Positions 1-9,491 of a stretch of 64,000 nucleotides of DNA are shown one piece after another. Positions within the stretch are counted from its first letter, which is position 1. Each line of letters begins with the position of its first letter. The position numbers and the translations under genes were made by a program. The notes beneath the pieces are model-generated. The model was given only the letters and a program-made list of their open reading frames with translations. It did not search any database and was not told where the DNA came from. This stretch comes from Austropuccinia psidii (taxonomy: Eukaryota > Basidiomycota > Pucciniomycetes > Pucciniales > Sphaerophragmiaceae): the NCBI GenBank assembly GCA_023105745.1, contig JALGQZ010000009.1:6447937-6511936 (forward strand), written 5' to 3'.

Positions 1-977
1 AGTGAAGTTGCCAGTAATATTCCAGCGGCGACGGTTTTCAAAGATTGATTCAGGCTCTGGAGACATTGGGTCTCTAGAAGTGCTGGCCACTGGTGGTTGG
101 ATATTGGTAGAGGTGGAGGCAAGTGTGGAGGGCCTGGTTGGGGATCTAATTGGAAGCTGAGGTGGTTGGGGGGACCTGATCACTTCATTATGGGTGGTAC
201 TGGCTTGGACTGGGGATTGTGAGGTGGATTGGATTCTTCTTTTCTGGATTGGGGTAGTCATTTCAAGCTCTTCTCCATCAATCTCATCACTACCTTCAGC
301 ATCAGTATCATTTTCATCTTGAACCACCAAATTTCTCTTCAATTTTCCAAGTCTTCCATCCTTTCTGGTAACCAAAATGGGAACCTCTGGGGCCACTCCA
401 ATGGGATTTCCTTGGGGGTGAATTGATCCTCCAATGGCTGCCCAGGAACCACTGGTATTATTCCATTGTTGGACACCTCTCATTCTAGATCCAGTCACTG
501 AAGAAGAAGAAAATAAAACATAGAAGTCAGTAACCCATCAATTTTATGGCCAATCAACTCACAATTGGAGTGACCAGAGGTGGCATCAGAGGTGGGAGGT
601 TCATCAACAGGAGCTTCCAATCCAAATCTTCCACCCTTCTTGATGCTGCTCCATAATCTTCTGGCATCTTCAGGAAAGCTATAGTGGGCTTGAGAACAAT
701 TTCTTTTTCCAAGATTGAAAAATTGACACCTGGTGGACCTAGCAGTAGCAGATTCCACACAAGGAATCCCTTTCCTCTTACAATTGGTGCAGGGTGGTTC
801 AATAACTCTGACAGATTTAAAACCATTATAGGTTTTCTTGATGTCCCAAATCTCTGTAGGGGCCATACTCTCTTCAGAAAGCTCCCTCAAGTTATCAAAA
901 ACACCAGGACCATAAAGTACAGAAGGTGGGGAATCAGAGTGATTGGAATCACAAAGGGAAGTCAGCCTTGAACTCAT
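1..977 (-). CDS. Zn(II)2Cys6-like (GAL4-type) multicopy protein, two exons, 3' end off the window
   Basis: Exon 1 is complement(563..977), exon 2 is complement(1..497), separated by a 65-nt GT..AG intron; at least 304 residues. The start is the ATG at 977, because an in-frame codon at 983 is only TTG. Residues 63-94 show Cys63-x2-Cys66-x6-Cys73-x10-Cys84-x2-Phe87-x6-Cys94. This is the fungal Zn2Cys6 spacing with the fifth cysteine replaced by Phe (codon TTC). The lysine/arginine pattern between the second and third Cys (CKRKGIPC) also fits that family. Downstream is a low-complexity acidic, Pro/Ser/Thr-rich stretch ending at the window edge. Related multicopy proteins I recall from Austropuccinia psidii keep all six cysteines. 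The role is unknown: a transposon-borne DNA-binding or gag-like protein is possible. Whether this copy is functional is unclear, because of the lost Cys and the missing 3' end. Confidence 0.6.
498..562 (-). other. Intron in the Zn2Cys6-like gene
   Basis: On the minus strand the donor reads GTGAGT after codon Asn138 plus one base, and the acceptor is a pyrimidine-rich tract ending TTCTTCAG. Removing these 65 nt keeps the frame across the junction (Ser-Asn-Leu-Thr-Gly). Reading through instead adds only about 22 unrelated residues before a stop. Confidence 0.7.
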
Positions 978-2107
978 CTTCAAGTCAAAATTTCAAATTC
1001 AAGACCAAGAGAGTTATGGGCAATTGCAAGTCAGCAAGGCATTTATGGCAATTGACCAGTCAAGGAGGGGATAAGAAGGAAGACATTCAAGAAGAAATCA
1101 AGATTAAAAGAAGAAAAACTGCTTCAAATGGCCCAATTGGCCAATTTCATGGATTTATGCACTTTGGCACAAATGGCCACATCAGACCTCAAAACTTCAA
1201 AATAGCTCATTTTTTATCATTTTCCATCAAAATATGCTTAATTAGGCATATTGGAAAATTTGCGCATTTTGCGCATTTTTGCGCATTTGCGCACTTTTGC
1301 GCAAAAGGCCCTTTTATCTTGTCAAAAGGCTTCAAAAGGCCTTTTTGGCCCATTTCATCATGATTGCGCATTTTTGCGCATTTTGCGCAAAAATGCGCAA
1401 AATGGCCAGGATACTCTATAAGGCCAATTTTTCATCAAAATCAAGTTTTTTTCAATTTTTTCAATATTATATGCCATTATGGCATATATGCGCATTTGCG
1501 CACTTTGCGCATTTTGCGCAAAAATGCGCAAAATGGCCAGGACACTCTATAAGGCCAATTTTTCATCAAGAATCAAGTTTTTCAATTTTTTCAATATTAT
1601 ATGCCATTATGGCATATATGCGCATTTGCGCACTTTGCGCATTTTTGCGCAAATTGGCTAAAATCCCCTTTTAAACACAAAATCAAGGATTTTGGCCAGG
1701 ACCTCTGAAATGGTCCATAACCTCAAGTATTGGCCACCTTATGCCAACACTCTCATGATGAAAATTATGATGATATCAGGTGCTCTTGGGACATAAACCC
1801 AGGTCACCCACTTTTCAAAAGCCATGAGGACTCAAGAAAAGTTTTGGTGAAGACACTCAAGACAAGAAAGAAGAAATTTTAAGAGGAATGAAAGTATTTT
1901 GAAGTAAAAGAGGGAATTCAGAATCAAGATCAAGGGGAAAATACCTACAAGTTATCAAGTGAAGGTTTGTTTGAGTATTGTTGAAGAAGAAGGCTTAATG
2001 GGATAATTTAAGGAATTGGGGGAAAGAACTGTATGGATTGTTTCAAGCTCATCAAGACTCACTGTACTTATGGTGCTCAGAGCTCACTATTTTCAAGAGG
2101 GGGATAA
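978..2107. other. Non-coding DNA between the Zn2Cys6-like gene and a 3' LTR
   Basis: No supportable gene. It contains the TGCGCA array (1261-1651) and, at 2040-2107, a segment resembling the DNA just before the LTR of element C on the minus strand (58885-58980). The shared parts are a GTGCTCAG-type block, an AGCTCAC block and then a purine tract (AAGAGGGGGATAA here). This makes 2040-2107 the polypurine-tract side of a plus-strand retroelement. Short open frames over the array are by-products of the repeat. Confidence 0.6.
1261..1651 (+). repeat. TGCGCA palindrome array with a 131-bp tandem duplication
   Basis: Many copies of the self-complementary hexamer TGCGCA separated by T-rich or A-rich spacers. 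Between about 1385 and 1651 the array contains two tandem copies, period 131 bp, of a longer unit that also carries the palindromic block ATATGCCATTATGGCATAT. The T-rich spacer strand is the plus strand, the same sense relative to the neighbouring plus-strand LTR as the array inside element C's LTR. Confidence 0.9.
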
Positions 2108-2844
2108 TGTCACAGCCAAGGAGGCAGGGGCATTACCAATCATATTCTACAATCATTACTTCATTGATACCCCTCAAAACCCAATCAGCAAGGGGGTTTC
2201 ATTCAACAGTCTCCAAATACAGTTCCAGACCTCAATACAGTTTTCATACAGGCAAGACCCAAATACAGGATTCACCAAATACAGTCCTGTAATCAATACA
2301 GGCGCAAATACCTGTATTGACTGTATAACCTGTATTGGATTCACCAATACAGGATTCAATCCCACATCCAACTTCTTCCAGCATACAGGCCAGTATCTCA
2401 ACACTCAAACTCCAAGGCTGGCATTTCTCACATATACCAGCCCCTCTTCACCCACCTGGGGGTTTTTCCCCCAGTTAATTAAAATAGTTGATTTATTATT
2501 TAATATTATTTTATTCTCACTTTTGGAATATTATTTTATTACTTATTAAGTTAGTCTTAGCCTTCCCTCACCTGTTCAGTAGAGTCCTGGTGGCCATATC
2601 CTTATTAATTCCTTTTCTCTTTTCTGAACAGGTTGAAACAGTGACTCAGGATTATTTGTGGTTGGCTCTTTATTATTGCTTTTGTTTTGTCTCTCTTATC
2701 TTTTATGCTTATTATTTTATGACTAGGAATTTATCCTCTTACTCCATTACTCTTATCATTTGAGTATTTCCTTCTGAGCCCTCCATAAGTAAGTCTGTTC
2801 ACTGAGTGCCAGGCCCTCTTCATCTTAGAAGAGCCCCTGTGACA
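2108..2844 (+). repeat. LTR (3' LTR or solo) of a TGTCACA...TGTGACA gypsy family
   Basis: 737 bp starting TGTCACA and ending TGTGACA (perfect 7-bp inverted ends). It is preceded by a purine tract, so it reads as a 3' LTR of a plus-strand element lying to the left. Its interior shares landmarks in the same order with the LTR at 57298-58884: an ATACAG/CTGTAT cluster, a GGGGTTTTTCCCC block followed by AGTTAATTAA, and GAGCCCCTGTGACA at the end. The right flank ACGAC is the predicted target duplication; its partner is outside the window. Confidence 0.8.
2212..2397. repeat. Cluster of ATACAG / CTGTAT words inside the LTR
   Basis: About a dozen copies of AATACAG, CATACAG or their complement CTGTATT lie within about 190 bp in both orientations, several forming short inverted pairs. 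A looser cluster occurs at about 57730-57900 in the related LTR, and the word recurs in the solo LTR family at 12.9-13.1 and 28.2-28.4 kb. Confidence 0.75.
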
Positions 2845-3989
2845 ACGACCTTTGGCCAGATCAGTGGTTAACAGTCATGCAGTTGAGTTTGTATTTCTCT
2901 TGAGGTGTCTTTCAGGCTCAAGTCCTTTTTGATTGTTTTCCAAGCTCAAAAAATGACTCATCAGTCCAAATCACCCTGGACCATTGTTCAATGGTCCAAT
3001 TGAGGTGTTGCTGTGCAAAGTCTAATTGTCATTGCATGTGCACAGGTTAGGGATAAGGCTTCTTGACAACAATGCAAGATTTCTTACCAAGGTCCTTGTG
3101 AATAGTGATGCAAAGGGTATTGATGGAGACATCAATAGTAATGAGGCTTTTGATTTCAGCTAGATGCTTGTGTTGATTCTGTTGAACTACACAAGCTAAC
3201 TGGTGAAGATCACAGTAATTGAGCTTTCTGGGTCCACCCAGTATTGGTAGCAATTTAAGATGGCCACACTCCTGATGCTTGCAAATCATATCATGAACCA
3301 TAGTTGGTGGGACTTTCAAATGATTGCTGATGGTTTGTATTGAGGCACCAGCAGCTCTCATTCCCACAATTTGACCCCAAGTTCCTTCATCAAGTGATTG
3401 GGGCATGATAATAAGAAAAATTATATATATAAGTAAAAATTTAAAGTATTTTTAAGAAATTATGATTTTGTCTTACCTGAAAAAAAACTCAAAGATTGAT
3501 CTTTGAATAGTAAAACCATTGTAGAGACCACAAAACACAAATCAATTGGGTATTTTATGATGGTTGACAATAATTGATTGGAGGCAAGATGGTGTTAAAC
3601 ACCCTCTGACAGCTACTTGACAGTCAGAACAAGTCAGAAATTTGATATAGCCAAATCAAATTATGGCAACTGATCTTTAGTCCCAATCAATTGGTTTAAT
3701 TAGAGTCAAAAGCCAATTTAAAAAAACAAACAATGAATGTTTTTTTAAATAAAAAGACAAACGGCAAGAGATGTTGTTGAGGATAAAATAAAAAAACAAA
3801 TTAAAGATAAGAAAGGGTATAAGAGAAAAAAAGAGATAACGAAAGTATTGTTAGAGTTGAAAAATAACAGAAGAGGTGTAAGAGATAAATAAAGATTACA
3901 AAGAGTTAGGGGTAGGGATTTAGAAACCAAAAAAAAAAAGTTAGTGGCCCCCGAAAAAAAAGTGTTCGGATCTTTTCTGGAGATCACTG
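2845..3989 (-). mobile_element. Truncated Tc1/mariner-like transposon
   Basis: The minus-strand left end is a terminal inverted repeat ending CACTG followed by the target TA (3990-3991). The TIR reads CAGTGATCTCCAGAAAAG... inward. Inside lies a degenerate Tc1 transposase (2918-3406). The other terminus is missing: the sequence stops at the LTR ending at 2844, as if the retroelement had inserted into the transposon. A minus-strand CAGGTAAGA donor-like site near 3477 suggests a 5' UTR intron upstream of the transposase ATG. Confidence 0.7.
2918..3406 (-). pseudogene. Tc1-like transposase, N-terminal half, broken
   Basis: Begins at ATG 3406 and encodes a helix-turn-helix/Tc1 N-terminus (MPQSLDEGTWGQI..., then GAASIQTISNHL). 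It runs 119 residues to Lys-Lys-Pro-Tyr-Pro, followed by two in-frame stops. The same frame then continues with recognisable Tc1 sequence: FAQQHLNW, then WSRVIWTDES, whose Asp is the first residue of the DDE triad. A further stop lies at 2918, and the second Asp and the Glu are absent. The element cannot encode a working transposase. Confidence 0.75.
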
Positions 3990-3991
3990 TA

Positions 3992-5640
3992 CGGGAAAAT
4001 AGTTAAGATTTGCAGTGTTATTGGTGTCACCAGTCATCTCTGTGTGTAGGTTGCGCTTTCGCCATCACTGATTTAGATTGTTCAATATGATTTACATTGC
4101 AATGATTGGTAGCTACACGTCAAGCAAACACCCAAAAGCCAGAACCGTTTAGCGGATCAGTTTAGGGTTCACAGTGAATAAATTGTCAATCTAATTAAGC
4201 CGCAACGGTTCTGATTATGCCAGTCGAAAGACTGAGTGTGCTTCCTGGAACCCGAAGTTTCAAGAATTTAATTCTTGTTGAGCGGCTCCATGTTCCTAAA
4301 CAAAGTCATAATGGCGTCTTGGCCTAAGCTACTAAGCCACGTGCTGCGTCAAAGCTGCTGGTCAAACTTACATTTCTAGCCTGGCCCGAGAGTTGCTTAG
4401 TTTTGTCGCCGGTGACAGCTCCTACAACATTGTCAATCTAAGGTTTCGATCAAACACAATCGATTAGTAAGAAGCGCATGGTCAGATCATGCAAGAATAG
4501 CTAGAAATTTACTTTTCCCGAGACGCGGTCGACGGCACCCTCGGCATATCCTTGAGCCTGGGCGGCTTTGTACTAATTGTAGGCGGGACATGGCAGGCAA
4601 CCAAACTATGAGTAAGCGATATAATCAAAAGATGAACCCGGAGAAAATCCAAGCACTAACTTCTGCGTCACCCTGTGACTTTTGCTGAACGCCTGACGAT
4701 TGGAGATCATTGAGGCCGGTGGCCGCGCCCACTTGTTCTTTGATGCCGCCCACCTGTTTTTTTGGATAGTTTATGAATCACAATCAGGGACATACCATTA
4801 GTTGGTCCCTTAGAAATGCGAAACAGGGGAAACTCACTAGGCTGTTGTAGTTGGCGTTAAGCTTTGAAGGTTCGTTTGAGGGCATTTTGCTTTTTTGTTT
4901 CAGGTCTCAGGTCTTTGCTATATTTTTTTAACTTGACTTGTACACGAAGATTCTGGGTAGCTCTTGAGCGGGCGCAAAGTCCAAACAGCCGCAGGAGTCG
5001 ACTGGTCTTATACCCGAGCCAAGTATGGCAAGCAGCTACCCCGACCACTTGCCATGACGTCACCCGGCCAGTTCCCCCATCCATGATCGTGATCGCGTCG
5101 GCGGTCAACGCAGGGTCAGAGCATGTGCATGAATGACGTCAAACTCCAGCTTGCGCGCAATCCTGTGAAATTGATGATCGGTCGATTCGCTTGGCTCGCT
5201 GTAGCTTGGTCGCCCATTGCGCTTAGTCATCGCAGGAAACAACATATTGCTGTGCAGAAGATCACTTGAGAGCCGGTGGTCCGATGGCCGCGCTTCCTAG
5301 CCTGGCTCACAGTACGCATTAATTCAAAGCTCGATGACGTTGACTGGTTTGGGCGGCAGGCGGCTGAAATCCAAGGTGCTTGACTCAGAAAGTCATCTGT
5401 CGATTAGCGACCTGGAATCGATGGGTTTGTTTAGGCGACTGGCCGTGATCGCTCGAATGCCCGTCGACTAGGAGGCGCTCATCCGTCGGGCATTGTTCCG
5501 TCAGACATATTGGACTTGAATCATAAGGTGTCGTGAGGAAAAAGCATCGGTTTCTAGCGACTTACGAGCGAATACACATTTTCAAGGGAGATGACAATTT
5601 GGAGGCATTCGTGACCTTAATCAAGACTTGAGTATAATTA
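3992..5640. other. GC-richer, CpG-containing island without a recognisable gene
   Basis: In contrast to the AT-rich, CpG-poor surroundings this 1.6 kb has many CpG dinucleotides (for example six between 4516 and 4545). It starts directly after the Tc1 end. Open frames of 83 aa (4857-5108, minus) and 90 aa (4864-5136, plus) overlap on opposite strands and resemble nothing I know. It may be ancestral single-copy DNA, a decayed gene, or another repeat with a different mutational history. Confidence 0.6.
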
Positions 5641-6249
5641 CCAGAAATTTGCAAATCTCCACGCTTCTCCAAGCATCTTATATTGATTGCTAGCAAATGC
5701 TAACGATGAGACAACCAGTTGACTCAGTTGAGGCACCGTAATAAGATCAGACCCCTTGGGTAGTCATAATAACTGGTTATTTTCCCCCTTTTGAGACATC
5801 TAAAAAAGAGTGCTGATGTTTGATTTGGTTATTTCATGTCCTATTTGACCTATAAAATTTGTTTCGAAGACTAAAATGAGGCCGAGATCACTCCATTGCA
5901 CTTATATACTTAGAAAGTAGCTTTGATTTCTTGCTAAGCTACGCTTCCCTGTTGTTCAAAAATGGTGCAAATAATTACCTTTGTTTTTGTAAACTAGTTG
6001 GGCCATATAAGGACTTTGAAATAATTACCTGGAAATCAACAAAGCTGCTTTTTTTTCTTGATTTTACTTCCAATGGAAAAGCAAAAAAAAAAGCTAAATA
6101 CAATGATGACATTTGATTGGTAGTTTGGTTGTGAAAAAATTAAGATTTTCATCAAGAAAATCTGGATTGAAATAAGTTCAATTGAGACTACAGGGAACAT
6201 ATGAGCCATTTTTGGCGAGGTTCTTAATCACATTTCTTGCATGACAGAT
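5641..6249. other. AT-rich spacer, nothing recognised
   Basis: Composition returns to AT-rich. A 61-residue frame at 5931-6116 ends in a Lys-rich tail and has no recognisable domain. Confidence 0.5.
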
Positions 6250-7408
6250 TCATCTTGTATGCTTTAAAACTAAAAGAATAAAAGAACTGAAGGTTTATAT
6301 TAACAAAAAGATAACACATGACAACTATGGTAAGAGGATAAATACCTGAAGGTGAACAACAGAATATAATACACAGGTCAACACAGCTGATGACTATGAT
6401 GGAACTATAATGTAAAACTCTGATCTCAAGACTCCTTGAGTTTATGTAGATAACAAGCAACTCCTGATACAGGCTTTTGCTAGTCTATAAAAAAGAATAT
6501 GATTAATTTACTACTGTGCAATGTTGATGAGTTGTTAGTGATTTAACATACCACTACTTAATTGTAAGAGTAGGTTAGTGAATGCGAAAGTGTACAACAC
6601 TTACTTGTATCACTTTTGGATTGAGTGTAAGGTGGATACGAGGAATAATAAAATGAAAGAGCACCGAGAATTCTGTTGAGATATGTGATCTCTCCCAGTC
6701 CGTGAGCAACTAAACGTTTCCGCTTATAGCGAAAACTTGTGATTAACGAGGACTTGAGAGCAAGTTTTAGTGAAACATGCCTCGGAGATAAGAACATGCA
6801 TCCCTCTTATAAGGAGCATGTTCTGACCTTGAATTAGAGGCCACTTGTGAAACTGTTATTATCTTATTATTATATAAAATTCTTCATCGTATTAAAACAC
6901 CTCCTCTAGGAATTAGAGGTTTGTCTTATGTCTGACTGGCTCTACCAGTCATCGTGATTACTAATGTTTACTCTTCAGTGTTTTACTACTGTGTTATTAC
7001 AGATAGTATTTGGATTATCCTTGTTTTGTACTTGTGCTCTTTATAGAGTTAGGTTGGTATCTCACTGTTGTTATGCTTATCATTTTTCTCGACTAACTCT
7101 TCTATCTTAAATAGTTGTGTTCTGCGTTGTACCAGGATTGTTGAAAGTTGTTTTATTATTGTTCACTCTTAGGTACATAACCATTTCATGCTGTTCTGTC
7201 TCAAGTTGTTTCTTTTCATTAATATTATACTCTTATTTTGTCTTAATAATTACATATTCCTGGAGTAACATCTATCCTTGGTGCCTATAAGTAGTTTGTC
7301 ATCTTAAGAGCATGGTTTTAAGGATTGTGTCTCATAGCCCTTTACAGATAGGTTTGGGAACAACTTGCAGTATTGAGGTTTAGGAGAAATGCTCAGATAT
7401 ATTTCACA
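6250..7408 (-). repeat. 3' LTR of copia 1
   Basis: Matches the other LTR in two blocks (about 6280-6670 and 7265-7408). The roughly 590 bp between them are absent from the 11950-12522 copy. The LTR begins TGTGAAATAT on the minus strand at 7408. The low-coordinate boundary is approximate. Confidence 0.7.
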
Positions 7409-7661
7409 CCCCCCCTTTTCTTCTAACCTCATTAGATTAAGTCCACTAATTTCTCGGACAATGGCTGGCTTGCAGACCAATTCGGTGAGAAAGTAAGCTA
7501 ACAAGGCTGATGTAGGAGTGTAGAATAACATTATTTTGGAGTTCTTGACGACCTCTTGAATAAAGTGTAACTGTATTTCAACATGCTTCATTCTTTGTGA
7601 ATTAGTGTTGCAGTTTCTGTTTGCAGTGTCTATGAATCCTTGATTGTCTTTGTAGACCTTC

Positions 7662-7778
7662 TGTCACATGGTGGAATGTGATCTACAACTTGCCAGTATT
7701 AATCAGTCTTTCAACCGGTTTAATAGCCTTTTCGGCAAGAGTTCCCTTTGCTGAGGTCTGGCAGACAGCATTGTGACA
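7662..7778 (+). repeat. 5' LTR of the TRIM
   Basis: 117 bp, TGTCACA...TGTGACA. It differs from the 3' LTR by two adjacent transition-type changes near position 44 of the repeat. Confidence 0.9.
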
Positions 7779-7801
7779 ATAAACCGATTACCAACGTCAT
7801 G

Positions 7802-7812
7802 GGTTCGATTCC
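7802..7812 (+). promoter_or_regulatory. Pol III B-box-like sequence in the TRIM interior
   Basis: GGTTCGATTCC matches the tRNA B-box consensus GGTTCGANTCC exactly, 24 bp after the 5' LTR end. A loose A-box-like TGGCAGACAG lies at 7760-7769 in the LTR end, at roughly tRNA spacing. The surrounding arms pair only partly, so this is a tRNA-derived or tRNA-like segment and not a tRNA gene. Confidence 0.55.
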
Positions 7813-8008
7813 GGTTGGAGACAAGAGGAGGTCTCAATCAAACAACCAGAAATCGCTGGGTTTTCCGCTCCATTGGTGTACAAGGGTTCCGCCCCTTGGG
7901 GGTTCCTTGTAGGCTCCTGTTGTGACTAATGTAACTCCATGAGGGTCACATGGGTAATACCATCAGTTACATGCACTTCGGGACGCAGTGCTCTAAACCC
8001 GGGGGTAC

Positions 8009-8125
8009 TGTCACATGGTGGAATGTGATCTACAACTTGCCAGTATTAATTGGTCTTTCAACCGGTTTAATAGCCTTTTCGGCAAGAGTTCCCTTTGCTG
8101 AGGTCTGGCAGACAGCATTGTGACA
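8009..8125 (+). repeat. 3' LTR of the TRIM
   Basis: 117 bp, 115 of them identical to the 5' LTR, followed by the CCTTC duplication. Confidence 0.9.
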
Positions 8126-9491
8126 CCTTCATTGGTTGTGTGTTATTGGTGAGATTTACTTAGCCACAGAGCTTTTGAAACTAGAGCAATTCACTTTATA
8201 AATTACACAATGATTTGTACTCTGCCTCTGCAGATGACAGGGACACTGTTGGCTATTTATTGGCTTTCCAGATCACAAGAACTTGATTAAATATGCTGAG
8301 GTGTCCAGATAATGATCTACAAGCTACTCTACAATTTCCCCAATAAGTCTCAGAATATGCTACATACTCTTCATGTACTCCTTTCCTATAGCTGACACAT
8401 ACACTCATAGGTCCTCTTAGGTACGTTAGTACATGCATGAAAGCCTTCCAGTGACTTATTCCCGGCTTTTCTAGTAACTGAGACAGAGCACTCACAGAAT
8501 AGGATATGTCAGGTCTGGTTGATGTGCTGATGTAGCTTAGAATTCCAATTGCACTTCTATAATTTAATTTCAATTTTTCAAACTCTTCTGCTTCATCTGA
8601 GGTGGCTGCTTGGAGGTATTCATTTGGGGTCAGTGCAGTTGCTATGGTGCAACAATCATTTGTTCCATATAGATCAAGTATCAATTCTATATAGTGCTCC
8701 TGCGATAAGCATATTAGGTTGTCATCGTGGTGTATTTTGATGCCTAGCATAAGATTCACCTTCCCTAGTAGCTTAGTTTTGAATTCTTGCTCAATTTCAT
8801 TCTTAATTTTTTCAAGGTCCTTTCCAAAAACAGGAATGTTATCCACATGAATGAAGAGCTAGATTGGGGAATTGTCCTTTCAAAAGAAAAAACATTGATC
8901 AGAAACTGCAGCTTTGAAGCCTGTCATTTACAACCAATTTCAGAGGCAGTTTTACCATGCACAAGGATCTTGGAACAGGTCATAGATTTCCTTATGAAGT
9001 TTGAGGAAAATAGCTTTCTTGGCTTGGCCCAAGCCCTGTGGAATTGCCAGGAATACTTCCTCCTCAAGGAAATCATTGAGAAAAACCCTCTTAATATTGA
9101 GTTGCTTGAATTTTAGGTTCCTTGATTTAGCAAAAGAGATGAGAGTGTAGAGGGAGTTTAGTCAACCTGTTGGAGCAAAAGTATTTGAGAAATCAATGCC
9201 CGGAGTTTGAGAGAATCCTTGAGAACATAGTCATGCTTTGTTTTCAAGGATCGTATTGAGTTCAATGCATTTTGTCTTAAAAGCCCAAGTCGTTCCAACC
9301 AACTAGATTTCTTTGGCAATAGGTACAACCTCCCACAAATTCAGCTAACTCATTGTGTCCAGTTCTTTTTTGATAGCACACAACCACTGTTCTGCTTTTT
9401 GAGACTTGATTGCTTGTTTGTATGAAACTGGGTCACTTAAATTTGACAACATCATGAGGGATTTTGGTTGTCTTGAGTAAGGGAGAATGTT

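Larger units (their letters stand above)
7662..8125 (+). mobile_element. TRIM (terminal-repeat retrotransposon in miniature), intact
   Basis: 464 bp: two 117-bp LTRs (7662-7778 and 8009-8125) that differ at only two positions, and a 230-bp interior without an ORF. LTRs start TGTCACA and end TGTGACA, the same termini as the large gypsy family in this window. The 3' LTR is preceded by CCCGGGGGTAC, like the polypurine tract of element C. The target duplication CCTTC is perfect (7657-7661 and 8126-8130). It cannot encode proteins, so mobilisation by the TGTCACA gypsy family is the natural inference. Orientation follows the polypurine tract. Confidence 0.9.
7440..9480 (-). pseudogene. copia 1 reverse transcriptase-RNase H, split by the TRIM
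   Basis: The RT start (about 8850-9480) is readable only in pieces such as [14 protein letters not shown]. 8253-8846 covers the RT C-terminus: the YVDD box is degenerate (HVDN), followed by LGKVNLMLGIKI and RPDISYSVSALSQ. RNase H motifs follow (PTVSLSSAEAEYKSL near 8215, then KDNQGFIDTANRN near 7630, and KHVEIQLHFIQE near 7570). The TRIM lies exactly between the two RNase H halves, and the flanking frame matches on both sides. Confidence 0.8.

Noticed and set aside
926..1674. Several open frames of 60-145 residues over the left TGCGCA array
   Set aside because: Same repeat artefact; they follow the hexamer and not a protein family.
4857..5136. Two opposite-strand ORFs of 83 and 90 residues in the GC-richer island
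   Set aside because: They overlap each other, resemble no family I know, and open frames of this size are expected at higher GC.
7752..7824. A genuine tRNA gene in the TRIM
   Set aside because: The B-box is perfect, but acceptor and T stems pair poorly and no anticodon arm is convincing.
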